DNA from: Poecilobothrus nobilitatus
Lineage: Eukaryota > Arthropoda > Insecta > Diptera > Dolichopodidae
Direction: 5' to 3'
Length of the DNA stretch: 64,000 bases
Assembly: GCA_947095535.1 (NCBI GenBank)
Contig: OX352773.1
Coordinates: forward strand, 112,512,932-112,576,931
Positions 52,917-64,000 of this stretch are shown piece after piece. The notes under the pieces are model-generated. The model saw only the letters and a list, made by a program, of their open reading frames with translations. It was not told the origin of the DNA and made no database searches. The number at the start of each line of letters is the position of its first letter. Positions within the stretch are counted from its first letter, which is position 1. Both the position numbers and the translations under genes were made by a program.

Positions 52917-53568
52917 GCTAAGAGAACAATATATTGCTGGAGATAGTGGAGAGTTAAAATGTAAGCGCTATAGAGATAGCTCAGTACGTTGCAAAAATGC
53001 AATAGAAAATTTTGAAAAATTGCCACCAGTTATATTCTTGAGAAGCATGGCTCATAATTTTGATATTGGAAGGGTCACAAAAATGTATGATGATGTTAAT
53101 AATTAAAAACTTAATTCCTATTAATCTTACATTTTTTCATTTTTATCAACAATTAAGAACTTTATTACTATAACATTGTTTATTTTTTCATTTTTTATTT
53201 TTTGTATACACAATAAATTTCGTTATGTTTAATTTATAATTGTTTGAATATTTAACTCAATTTATTATTTTATTTAATTATTTAACTGTGGTAGCCAGAA
53301 CAATCGCGCGATTATATATATAGTATTAAAATTCTTGAACATTTATTTTCCTAATGTACAATAATATGAATTGAAAATATCTCTGCTTTCGGTAAGCAAC
53401 TGTCCGAAGCATTATCGAACAAAAACAACTTTTCTTTTTTTGTGTGCTTTAGTATAATTCTTATATTTGTTCTGAAATTATAAGTAAGGAAAAATTAAAA
53501 ATTTATATATATGTAATATTAATATAAATGTTTCGAAGCTATAGAATATTATTTTTCGGAAATTATAA

Positions 53569-53569
<1 letters not shown>

Positions 53570-53602
<33 letters not shown>
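53570..53602. repeat. (TA)n microsatellite, copy 1
   Basis: About 16 TA units; the copy 2 counterpart at 63331-63364 is slightly longer. Confidence 0.9.
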
Positions 53603-53604
<2 letters not shown>

Positions 53605-53824
53605 AAGATAAGGATAAGGAAGACTAACTAAATTTAAAAACATAACAATTACTTATATTTTATTTCAATTACTTTTTAATGTTTCAAATTTTAAAATATA
53701 ATTAAAATTTCACAAGAAAAAATACTATAATATAACAGCAAAAGGAAAAATATAAATAATATATTTATATTTCTCCTTTTGTTCTGTTCACACCAAAAAT
53801 CAACAACTATAATCATAAATTTTT

Positions 53825-53993
53825 ACCCTGCTTGCAACTAATCAAAATTTGTGCATGCAAAATTTGACTAACATTTCAACTTATTTTTACATATTGGGAA
53901 GAATGATGTCAACTGCATAACCGAAAGTTCGATGACAGTTGAATTTTTGATGGTTGTAGAATGTAGAGCAAACGACATTACCTAAAGCAGGGT
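53825..53993. repeat. 169-bp segment with ACCCTGCTT / AAGCAGGGT ends
   Basis: 9-bp perfect inverted termini with partly self-complementary interior (GTCAACTGCAT and ATGACAGTTGAA words). Possible MITE; no TSD seen. Also present in copy 2 (about 63588-63756). Confidence 0.4.
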
Positions 53994-54237
53994 GAATTGC
54001 CAACTCTTAACAGAATAAAAAAAAAAATTTGACAAATGTAAAGACAACTCAAGAAAAACCTGATAAAGTAACAAAGATATAATGCGAACAAAAAATTTAC
54101 AAAAATTTTCGATAATTTTATGTAATTTTTCGAAAACAAAGCATTCGCGTACTCAGAGAATTAGAGTTATATTTTTTCAATTATTCTCTCAAATTTCAAT
54201 AGACCTCTCTGATTTGTAAATTTGTACAAATAAAAAT

Positions 54238-54600
54238 ACGAGAACAGAACTATAATTATGACTAAAAATCAAAGTATGGAAAATGACTTTCACAAAAACA
54301 TTTTGTCTATGGAACAAAAAATACACAAATTAAATAATTTTAATATGTCTAGTACAATAGCAAAAATCATAAAGCAAATTCATAGAGGAATTAGCAAAAA
54401 TGAGAAAGAGGAAAACCCAGAAATATAAATACAAAGAATTTCGGATTGAAAATATCGTTTTGAAAGTGTTAATACATACATGACTTAAAAATATGTGAAT
54501 AAATTACAAAATACAAAATCATCTGGCTATGATGGTCTGTGAACTGAAATATTCAAAAAATGTGCAAATAAACTATCACCTTATCTTTTTTTTTCTAAGA
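54238..54600 (+). pseudogene. Scrap of LINE ORF2
   Basis: Near 54490-54590 the plus strand reads VNKLQNTKSSGYDGL, one stop, TEIFKKCANKLSPYLF, the RT finger block that precedes the NYRPI motif. A 56-codon frame at 54258-54428 (MTKNQSMENDFHK...) may be leader or earlier ORF2 sequence. Heavily degraded. Confidence 0.55.
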
Positions 54601-54780
54601 GTGGTGGGAATCTTCCAAAGACACCAAGAATTTCTTCTTGGTAGTGTCAGATTCTTACTGACTAAACCCACCTCCCCCTTTTTAGCCAATATAATAAACC
54701 TTTACCTGCGAGGGCAGTATATTGGCTAAGGAGTAGGGATAGGGATCTGACATCATTAATGGGTGTTTTTTTTCAATTCA
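54601..54780. repeat. Imperfect foldback
   Basis: TTAGCCAATATA (about 54682-54693) and TATATTGGCTAA (about 54718-54729) pair perfectly around a 24-bp loop. Pairing extends imperfectly outward to GTCAGAT (about 54646) and ATCTGAC (about 54755). Confidence 0.7.
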
Positions 54781-54796
54781 GAACAGAGTCAGAGTA

Positions 54797-54977
54797 CCTT
54801 ATCTGTTAGGTTTGTGTTGTAAAGTCTCTGCAGTAGGTCACTAAATGTTTTGATGGTAATTGTTACTACAGTATTTTAATATAATAAGTTTTACCTGTTT
54901 CTGTTGTAAAGTCTCTGTAGTAGCTCACTAAATTTTTTGGTGGTAATCGTTACTACAATATTTTAATATAATAAGTT
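54797..54977. repeat. 87-bp tandem duplication
   Basis: TGTTGTAAAGTCTCTG(C/T)AGTA through TATTTTAATATAATAAGTTTT occurs twice with an 87-bp period and about 90% identity. Confidence 0.85.
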
Positions 54978-55366
54978 TTTATTTGAATTGCAATAAATTT
55001 ACCAATTTGTTTTATATAATTTTAATGAATAAAGAATTGCTTTCAATTTTGTAAATTTAATAAATACCTTTTTGAACATTGATGTGAAATTAATATGATT
55101 TGTAAATTCGTCTAATTATATTTGTCAATAAATAATTCCAGTCTGAAATGGAATTATTCTGAAATCTTGTGTTCATCATTTATACATTTATATTTTTTTT
55201 GTTGGAAGCAGGAAATTTAGCACAAATCCATTCATATGTCAACCTTTTGAAATAGCATTTAGCACAAATCTATTTATACGTCAAACATTTTGTGCTTCGA
55301 GCCGGATTGTGTTAAATACTGTTAAAAAAAGGGTTATATATATTTATTATTTGTTGCTAATATACA
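54978..55366. other. No gene seen
   Basis: AT-rich. Two ATTTAGCACAAATC(C/T)ATT words near 55213 and 55257 form a short direct repeat. Confidence 0.5.
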
Positions 55367-56640
55367 ATGAATCAAAAAAAAAGAGCTCAAGAAGCGGTTG
55401 TAAAAAGATTGGCGAGGGCTGTTGAAACAACAATCATAAATGCAGGCAAAAGAGCATTGGATAAGCAAACGAACGGTAGAATTATACAACTCAACAATGG
55501 ACAGGCTGAATAATTGTTGGAGAGAGTACAATGATGCGTATACTGATTTACAAAGGTTTAGCATGGATGTCGAAAGAGCTGACGCTCTCGAAAATTTATT
55601 TGTAGAAGTAGATCTTAAATACTCAGAGTTTTTATCAGATCTACATGATGTGTTAGTAGAAAAGGAAATTCCCAATCTTGAAACTACAGTATCAATTGCA
55701 GAAGTCATTAATCGCCATTATTCATCCGCTGTTTCAGCTCCTAAGAATTCAATTACCCAAATTTGATGGCAAATACGATAATTGGCGAGCATTCCAAGAT
55801 CTATTTGTTTCTGTTATCCACAATGGTAACAATATAGAACCCGTACAAAAACTTCACTACTTAAAAGGTTGTTTGACAGGAGATGCAGAAAGACTGTTGA
55901 ATATTCCTATCACAAATAATGATTATATCTCAGGATGGGACAAATAAAGGCACCTATTCGAAAACAAAAGCATAATTATTAACACGCAAATTAAGAGATT
56001 GTTTAATAAACAAAAGGATTACAATCAATAAATGATGTTACAGAAGATTGTTTACAACAAATAAAGATATTAGAAGTCGATGTATCAAGTTGGGACACAC
56101 TATTAATTTCCATTTTAATCGAAAAAACTACCAATGGAGACTATTAAATTATGGGAGGAAGAATTAGGAGGTAATCAAGATTTACCTACTCGAGAGCAGT
56201 TAACAAAATTTTACAAACTCGAGCAAGAGTATTAGTATGCGTTTTCAGCACATTAGGAACAACCAACATATCACAACATGTTGTAAAATCATATCACGTA
56301 TCCAAGAATGAAGAACCGCTCAAGTGTCCAGTTTGTTAAAGCTGACTCTAAGTAATTAAGTGTGAAGAATTTAAAAAAATGAACATTACAAAGCGAAGAT
56401 AATGCATACTTCTATCCAAAAGATGTTTCAATTATTTTTCAAATAAACACACTGAGAATAATTGCACTAGTAATTTTAGATGTAGAAAATGTGTCAAAAG
56501 GCATAATACATTATTTCAATCAACGCATATCCGATTGCCAAATAGGCAATATCAAGTAAGATTACCACAAGAAATCACCAGTTTTTGAAAGTTCACGAGA
56601 ATTAGTCTTAAACCGTTTTAGGAGTTTGGAAAGGAAATTT
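55367..56640 (+). pseudogene. gag: BEL/Pao gag remnant
   Basis: It begins MNQKKRAQEAVVKRLARAVE and shifts frame to RTVELYNSTMDRLNNCWREY. Another frame gives RIQLPKFDGKYDNWRAFQDL and KLHYLKGCLTGDAERLLNIP, the core of the DUF1759-type gag domain of BEL/Pao elements. Further on (56250-56520) are nucleocapsid-type Cys/His words (CPVC; KRCFNYFSNKHTENNC; CRKCVKRHNTLF). At least five frame breaks. No protease, RT or LTR follows; the duplication junction at 56672 cuts it off. Confidence 0.8.
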
Positions 56641-57674
56641 TAAACAAATGAACAATTTGAAAAAGAATAGGCACCAGGCACCACACAAAGAATTTTATCA
56701 AAAGAATCTGAAACTATATCCATTTCTGTTGCAGCCCAGATGCCACAAAATCATTCTATAAAAAGACGTATTCGAGCATCTAGAAGAAATGATGCTGCTG
56801 GTGATAAATATGAATCAATACCAACCAATAAGGATTTTTGTATTCCAGAAAAATATTAACAGCAAAAAAGGAAAGATTCATTTTTTTTGACAGCATTGCC
56901 GAGGATAGTTCAAGAAATAATCGCATAATAATTTTTGGTACTAAAGAAAATGTGGAAATTTTAGCCAAATCTACCGAGTGGTATGTCGATGGTAGATTTT
57001 CTGTATGGTTACTATTATTTACACAACTGTATGTAATTTATGGGATTATTTGTAGTCATCCGATTCCACTTGTATTTGCGCTTTTGCCAAATAAAATGCA
57101 GACAACATATGTATGACTGCTAGTTGAATTGAAAACAGAGTTTCTATATATGAATCCATTGAAGGTGCACATGGACTTCGAAAGAGGTGCTATATCTGCC
57201 TTCAAAATAATATATCCAAAGATTAAGTTTCAATTATGCTTCTTTCATTTTAAAAAAGCTGTGTATCGTAAATTATGTACTATTGGACTTAAAACAAAAT
57301 ATGACACTGATCCTTCTTTTGCGTTAAAAGTGAAACATTTGATTTCTTTGGCGTTTGTTCCACATGACAAGGTTATTAAGTATTTTAATATACTTATTCA
57401 AGAAAAAATTTTGCCGGAAGAGGCAACTTCATTTCTCAATTATTTCGAGGAAATCTATATAGGCAAGATGGATTTAGGAGGAATTCGTAGACCATCAAGA
57501 TATGCAATATCATATTGGAACGTTTTCGAAGCTGTTAAAAATAACGCGGACAAAACAAATAAGTAATCGATGTGAAGGTTGGAACAATAAATTCCAAAAT
57601 CTAATTCAAATTGATCATCCACATATGTGGCTCTTTATTACAACTTTAATTAGTGAACAATCACAAAATGAAAT

Positions 57675-58367
57675 CAGTTGGTGTCTGTGGTAAAGGAATT
57701 TCATCGTTCATTTGATTTCTTCAGCAATCGGATTGACGACCTACTAAAAATAAATACAAGAATACAGGAAGAAAATACCGAAATCAAAATTAAATTAAAT
57801 GAAGCTGAAATTAAAACTAACTTATTGAATAAGAGACTGAATTATGTAGAGCAATTGTTGGATGAAAAGCAGCAAACAGCAAACAAAAATAATATAATAA
57901 TAACAGGCTTACCATCAAAATTAAGTAATCCGAAAGATGTAGTTTTTAACCTAAGTAAACACATGCAGGCAAATATCACAATTCAGAACATCAACTCGGT
58001 TAGTGAACTGCAGCCTAAAATAAAATCCAAAGAAAATATAATGTCAAATACAAATCTATACCTTTTGGAATGTAAATCCGATGTTGTCAAAGCTGAAATA
58101 ATGAGCAAGAAAAAAATAGCAGGACACATATACACATCAGAAATTGGTTTAGCGGAAAAAGGCAATCGTAATATATTTTTTCGAGAACACCTTACACAAC
58201 TCCAATCAAGACTGCATTACGAAGCCAGGCAAATTAAAAACAACAGCAACTGCAAATACTTATGGATTAAAAATAACATCATCCACATTAGCAAAACCGA
58301 ATCTTCCAATGTTTTTAAAATTAGAAACGACAATGATATTTTATATACTAAAAATAATATTAATTGA
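57675..58367 (+). pseudogene. LINE ORF1 (copy 2)
   Basis: Same coiled-coil and FP-like domain as copy 1, with a handful of residue changes (for example KLNEAE for KLNKAE, NYVEQ for NNVEQ, IITGLPS for IIAGLPS). No initiator Met, so N-terminally truncated. Confidence 0.85.
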
Positions 58368-58576
58368 ATTTTTAGTAACTACTAAAATTGTTTTAACTTT
58401 AAATATTAATAACAATGTTTTACATCAAAAACACTTTTTTACAAAAACTTTTACACAAAAGCACACAAATTACATTACTAAACACTTTAGATTAAATTTT
58501 TTAACAATATATTTTTATATTACTAACTTAGATATAAATTTTGTTTTTATTCTTAATCAACTTACATATATTTTTA

Positions 58577-59182
58577 CATGCATACTACATATTAAACTAC
58601 ATGCAAAGCATACTAAAATAATACATTATTTTTTATACAATTTCAATTATTATATTTATTTAGTTTTAACTAACAAAAATACTTTATTCCTTAATTTAAC
58701 AATTTTCAATTTAAATAGCCAGTTAGTTTCCTTAGAAATTTTAATTAACAATTTACTAATTAATTACGTTAATTTATTAATAAAAAACGCAATTATCGTA
58801 GAATTATCTAAAATACAAATATTATATTGTTTTCTAACTTTACTAACTAAAAAAAGGTTAGGTAAAAGATTATTTACTACACTTTTCACTTTAGTAACTA
58901 CTCACAATTATGTAATTTTTATTTTTACTTTAATTTACAATTTATATTTAATTAATACTTGGTACCATTTTAATCTTATTTCTTATAATTAATTATTATA
59001 TTTATGCATATTTTATTCACATACGAAAGCAAAATTCACTTAAATTAAAACAAAACACATATTATAATATTTACCTTTTTGGTACCTCACAATATTTACA
59101 CTTAAACTTAACCTATTAATTTTTTATGATATACTTTTTATTTACTTTTTTCATTTTTCGATTATAATTTTTATAATCATGT
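58577..59182. other. 606-bp AT-rich segment present only in copy 2
   Basis: Leu/Ile/Asn-rich open reading through 58992 reflects base composition. The right border has a doubled AATCATGTGTCA word. It could be ancestral spacer deleted in copy 1 or an insertion here. Confidence 0.7.
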
Positions 59183-59475
59183 GTCAAATCATGTGTCAAA
59201 AAATTATTATTGTTTTATTTTTTCAACAATTATTCAGTGATTGTTTTTCTTTTTGTTTTTATTTTTGTACTTTTGATTTTTTTATTATTTTTCAACAATC
59301 AACAACAAATTGGGTTATTTCTTAATCTAAGTATTTTTTTTATTGATTTCGATTCAATTCAATTCAGTAATTATTCAATAATTACTCTTGTAATGCGATT
59401 ATTTAGCTGTAATAATTGTTATATTATGGTTTGTGTATTTACTAAATTCCAACATTCTATGTTAGGTTTTAAAAA

Positions 59476-62323
59476 ATGGTCTATGATATAGCAAACGTAA
59501 AACATTTATTAAACGTAGATTATTCTACCCATTTTGATATTAGTAAAGAAAACCAAATGTACAAAAATAATTTTAACATAGCTTATTTAAATATTCAAAG
59601 CTTAAGAAATAAATTATATAGTGTAGAGGCTTTGATAAATAACAACTTTAAAAACCAAATTCATGTAATTGTACTTACTGAAATTTGGTTGCATATCACA
59701 GAAAATAAATTCTACAATATTGAAGGGTATAATGCTTATTTTGCCAATAGCGACAACTCTTTTGGAGGGGTTGCGATTTATGTGAGAAATGATATAAATA
59801 GTTACCAAATATATGGCGAAGAATTTCAAAAAAGTAATATTCTGGGAGTTAAACTACCAAAACAGAACACTAATATCTTTGGTATATACAGGGCACATGA
59901 AACTTCTATCGATTGTTTTATTGATAAGATAGATTATATAACATCGCAATTCAAAAAAGTTCTAATTCTAGGCGATATTAATTTAAATTTACTAAATGCA
60001 GAAAAATCGGAGATAAATCTATATTCAAACACTCTATTAAGCAACGGGTTCCTAATTTGTAATAAGGTTGATCAAGAATTTGCCACTAGATTTGGTAGGA
60101 ATTCAAAAACCATTATCGATCATTTCATTAGTGATATTATTCAAAGTAAATACTGGTTTCATGTTTTAGATTCGTGCTTATCTGACCATCAAATGTTTTT
60201 CAAAAGCATTAATCAAAACCCAATAACAGAGATAAACAATTCTTTTAAAACTATTCTAAATTATGAAAGTATAAGTGCGAATAACTTTTGGAATGACCTA
60301 CCTACCACTCTTCGCAAATTTTGACGAATTAGTTCTTAAAATGAAAGATATCATACATATTAACACGCAAATTACTCCAATTAAAAAAAATAAGAAAAAA
60401 AGGCTTGGATCACTCAAGAAATCCTAAGTGAAATGAAAATAAGAGATTCACTGTTTGAATTTAAAAAAAAATACCCAGATGATTCCCATACGGAAATATT
60501 ATATAAAAAACACAAACTTTTAGTTAAAACTTTATTAATCGAGGCAAAAAAAAAATATTTTTCTAATTTAATTATTAACAACTCCAATTAAGAAGCTTTG
60601 GGATTGCTACAAACATATTATGTTTAATTCCAATATTGTTAATGTAAAACAAAAAATAAAAATAATACATCACAACTCCATGATACTAGAACGTGAAAAT
60701 GATATTGCCACCGCCTTTAACGAGTATTTTTCGAATATTACAAAGGAAATAAATATTCCAATTGATAGCATTGATCTTAATTATATAAACAAATTCAGAA
60801 GGAATATCTATACAAATTTCGACCTCTATCTTACTAATTTAGAAGAAATATCTAAAATTATTCAATCTCTGAATTCGGCAGCTGCCACGTGATACGATAA
60901 CATTTCAACCAAATTAATAAAACGATTTTCGCACCGTTTAGCTCCTACTTTAGTCACTCTTATTAATAATGCACTTCAATCTAATACTTATCCAAATTCA
61001 TTAAAAACAGCTATCATTACAAAGGTGGATTAGCAACCGACTGTTCGAATTATCGTCCAATCTCTGTATTATCTGGCTTGTCAAAAATTTTTGAAAAAAT
61101 CATTCAAAATAGACTTAACATTTTTATTAAAAATAATCCTATACTAAGTGAAAAACAGTTTGGTTTTGAAGAAAAATTAAATATTACAGCTGCCTGTCTC
61201 TTTTTAAATGACTTTATCTCAAAAAATATTGATAATGGTAAATTCGTTAGTTGTGTATTTCTTGATATAAAAAAAGCCTTTGATTGCGTTGACCACGATA
61301 TTCTTCTATCAAAATTAAAGAAATTAAATTTCACATCGGGTCAGTTAAATTTTTTCAAAACATATCTTCAAAACCGTAAACAAAAAGTTAGAATAAACTA
61401 TAGCTTTAGTATTGAAAAAACAATATCAAAAGGGGTTCCGCAAGGATCGATACTAGGTCCATTACTATTTAAATTATACATTGATGATATCTCTCACCTG
61501 AAGTTAAAGGGTTGTATCCAGTTATTCGCGGATGATGCCGTAATTAAATATGCCGAGGACTCTGAGGCGAATATGTATGCATTTATACAACATGATTTAC
61601 TGTTAATTGAGGAATGGCTAACCAAGCATCGGCTTTTATTAAATTTAAAAAAAACTAAAATATTATTGTTTGAAAATAAGACACATTGCTCTATAAACTC
61701 ACTGCAGTATAATAATGTGAATGTAGAATTTGTCAGAAACTTCAACTGTCTAGGTCTGATACTTGACAGCAAATCAAATTGGAGTTCACATATAGAAAAA
61801 GTAATTAAAAATATATCTCCATACATATTCTTAATGAGGAGACTATGAAAATTCCTTTCTGATCATTCAATATACACAATATATGCATCATATATAAAAT
61901 CTCACATTTCCTACCTTTTACCCATTTGGAGTAGAGAAATTATCTAAACAAATTAGTATGATGCATAAAAAATGTGTCAAGTTTGCCCAAGGGCTGCCCA
62001 TGTTACACCCATCTGATTCTATATACAATGATAAATATCTAAGCTTAAAAAATATATTATTTGAACTCTATAAAACTGCGTTTAAAATCATTCACAACCA
62101 ACTAAAACATAACTTCATTCTAAATAGGAACCTAGACATACATAATCATAATACTAGGAATAGATCCAACTTCTACCTTTATCTGTTTATAACAACACAT
62201 CAAAAAAATAATTGCTTGTATAACTGTCTTAAAGCCTATAATGAACTGCCAGAACACCTGAAGTTAATTTCTAACCTTAATTTATTTAAACAAAAAATAA
62301 AATCAACCTTATTTAGCATATAA
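59476..62323 (+). pseudogene. LINE ORF2: endonuclease and RT (copy 2)
   Basis: Endonuclease 59476-60324 differs from copy 1 at a few residues (KKVLILGDIN for KKGLILGDIN; IIDHFISD for IIDNFISD). RT pieces 60620-60892 and 61078-61848 are identical in translation to copy 1, including the FADD box and the deleted stretch between them. The C-terminus at 61958-62323 lacks the small ACCCATCTGATTGTT duplication seen in copy 1 near 52230. Confidence 0.9.
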
Positions 62324-62871
62324 CATTATAAAAAAGACTAGTAGAAATAGAAAAAAAAATAATAATAATAAATATACTAATTACACTAATAAACAAACTA
62401 AAACACTAACTAATAAATAAACTAAAAACACCAAATAAGATCAAAAAGAAAAAAAAAAAAAAAAAGAATTGTGAATTAATGGAAACTATAATATTAATAG
62501 ATGTAATCTCTTTTCTTGTTTGTTCAATAATTAATTAATTGATATTATAAAATTTATAAGACCATACAGCATTATGCTAAGGTCCTTGATTTATATAAAA
62601 AAAAAAAAATTTATTGTCATTTACATTCAAATCATGTAGATTTCATTTATATATAAATAAAGAAAAAAAAAAAAAAATGCTAAGAGAACAATATATTGCT
62701 GGAGATAGTGGAGAGTTAAAATGTAAGCGCTATAGAGATAGCTCAGTACGTTGCAAAAATGCAATAGAAAATTTTGAAAAATTGCCACCAGTTATATTCT
62801 TGAGAAGCATGGCTCATAATTTTGATATTGGAAGGGTAACAAAAATGTATGATGATGTTAATAATTAAAAA

Positions 62872-63330
62872 CTTAATTCCTATTAATCTTACATTTTTTC
62901 ATTTTTATCAACAATTAAGAACTTTATTACTATAACATTGTTTATTTTTTCATTTTTTATTTTTTGTATACACAATAAATTTCGTTATGTTTAATTTATA
63001 ATTGTTTGAATATTTAACTCAATTTATTATTTTATTTAATTATTTAACTCTGGTAGCCAGAACAATCGCGCGATTATATATATAGTATTAAAATTCTTGA
63101 ACATTTATTTTCCTAATGTACAATAATATGAATTGAAAATATCTCTGCTTTCGGTAAGCAACTGTCCGAAGCATTATCGAACAAAAACAACTTTTCTTTT
63201 TTTGTGTGCTTTAGTATAATTCTTATATTTGTTCTGAAATTATAAGTAAGGAAAAATTAAAAATTTATATATATGTAATATTAATATAAATGCTTCGAAG
63301 CTATAGAATATTATTTTTCGGAAATTATGA

Positions 63331-63368
<38 letters not shown>

Positions 63369-64000
63369 AAGATAAGGATAAGGAAGACTAACTAAATTTA
63401 AAAACATAACAATTACTTATATTTTATTTCAATTACTTTTTAATGTTTCAAATTTTAAAATATAATTAAAATTTCACAAGAAAAAATACTATAATATAAC
63501 AGCAAAAGGAAAAATATAAATAATATATTTATATTTCTCCTTTTGTTCTGTTCACACCAAAAATCAACAACTATAATCATAAATTTTTACCCTGCTTGCA
63601 ACTAATCAAAATTTGTGCATGCAAAATTTGACTAACATTTCAACTTATTTTTACATATTGGGAAGAATGATGTCAACTGCATAACCGAAAGTTCGATGAC
63701 AGTTGAATTTTTGATGGTTGTAGAATGTAGAGCAAACGACATTACCGAAAGCAGGGTGAATTGCCAACTCTTAACAGAATAAAAAAAAAAATTTGGCAAA
63801 TGTAAAGACAACTCAAGAAAAACCTGATAAAGTAACAAAGATATAATGCGAACAAAAAATTTACAAAAATTTTCGATAATTTTATGTAATTTTTCGAAAA
63901 CAAAGCATTCGCGTACTCAGAGAATTAGAGTTATATTTTTTCAATTATTCTCTCAAATTTCAATAGACCTCTCTGATTTGTAAATTTGTACAAATAAAAA
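62872..64000. other. 3' flank of MULE copy 2
   Basis: Matches 53110-54237 closely, including the (TA)n tract (63331-63364) and the ACCCTGCTT...AAGCAGGGT segment. No gene seen; the frame at 63632-63838 minus crosses the MITE-like repeat. Confidence 0.8.

Larger units (their letters stand above)
47224..53109 (+). pseudogene. FLYWCH-type MULE transposase, copy 1, split by a LINE
   Basis: FLYWCH region (47224-47470): GFVYNKERVTNEKSIWKYVS, then KTKCKARLHIV and HNH. The first zinc Cys after the Trp is Tyr (WKY for WKC). The MULE catalytic domain follows: YVDGTFSVW (first Asp), LVFALLPNK, MDFERGAISAFK (second Asp), LCFFHFKKAVYRK, NRCEGWNNKF (Glu). The C-terminus resumes after the LINE at 52917: REQYIAGDSGELKCKRYRD, ..VIFLRSMAHNF, stop 53107-53109. 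Breaks: frameshift near 47688, in-frame TGA at 47945-47947, frameshift near 48390, LINE at 48506. No initiator Met is visible. Confidence 0.85.
47503..54237. repeat. Duplicated segment, copy 1
   Basis: From CACCAGGCACCACACAAAG onward this segment recurs at 56672-64000 with very few substitutions. It has one about 606-bp length difference and small indels. The upstream border falls inside the MULE gene. Confidence 0.97.
57675..62678 (+). mobile_element. CR1/Jockey-type LINE inside the MULE, copy 2
   Basis: Same insertion point and the same 5' truncation as copy 1. The poly(A) is two bases longer. It is about 600 bp longer than copy 1, mainly because of sequence at 58577-59182 in the ORF1-ORF2 spacer. 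Confidence 0.9.
56672..62871 (+). pseudogene. FLYWCH-MULE transposase, copy 2 (N-terminus missing)
   Basis: Starts after the FLYWCH finger with GTTQRILSKESETISISVAA. It carries the same frameshift near 56857, the same TGA at 57114-57116, the frameshift near 57559 and the LINE at 57675. One difference affects the first catalytic motif: DGRF here versus DGTF in copy 1. The C-terminal exon-like part is at 62679-62871. Confidence 0.85.
56672..64000. repeat. Duplicated segment, copy 2 (runs off the window)
   Basis: Same orientation and order as 47503-54237. Offset is 9,169 bp up to 58576, about 9,774 bp after the 606-bp difference, and about 9,762 bp near the end. The match is unbroken at base 64000. 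Confidence 0.97.

Overview
The window has the look of eukaryotic, probably insect, repeat-rich DNA. It is very AT-rich and has no bacterial operons. I found no rRNA, tRNA or CRISPR array and no complete host gene. Almost everything recognisable is a transposable element, a decayed piece of one, or an inserted copy inside another. The mixture suggests a fly, possibly a higher dipteran: an errantivirus-type Gypsy element with a tRNA-Ser-like primer site, a Kabuki/CsRn1-type Gypsy, P-element-like THAP transposases, PIF/Harbinger, a FLYWCH-type MULE, Copia, BEL/Pao and several LINE clades. The taxon is an inference.

Layout. 1-1300: decayed LINE reverse transcriptase. 1425-2892: foldback sequence and a Harbinger-type MITE. 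3780-5033: PHD-finger LINE ORF1 running into a 700-bp microsatellite. 5034-10500: minus-strand Copia element with a 12-bp-TSD LINE inserted at 7127-8879. 10505-13836: Jockey-like ORF2. 13837-23500: a cluster of P-like (THAP) elements of at least three subfamilies, mostly internally deleted, plus their MITEs. 23500-26250: unidentified ORF fragments and a 971-bp TIR element. 26258-46395: one minus-strand I/R1-type LINE cut into four pieces by an errantivirus (about 27046-34175), a PIF/Harbinger transposon (34603-38688, itself carrying a Jockey insertion) and a Kabuki/CsRn1 Gypsy (38972-45660). The last two have clear target-site duplications. 46440-46975: C-terminus of another LINE. 47240-54237: FLYWCH-MULE transposase split by a CR1/Jockey-type LINE. 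54238-56671: small repeats and a BEL/Pao gag relic. 56672-64000: a second, nearly identical copy of 47503-54237, reaching the window edge.

Relationships. The nesting gives an insertion order: the I-like LINE is oldest, Harbinger and both Gypsy elements are younger, and the Jockey copy and P-like MITE inside them are younger still. The MULE and its LINE were already broken when the 47.5-54.2 kb segment was duplicated, because both copies share the same lesions. No element here looks fully coding-competent. The closest are the LINE at 7127-8879 (two in-frame stops plus a catalytic substitution) and the errantivirus env frame (one in-frame stop).
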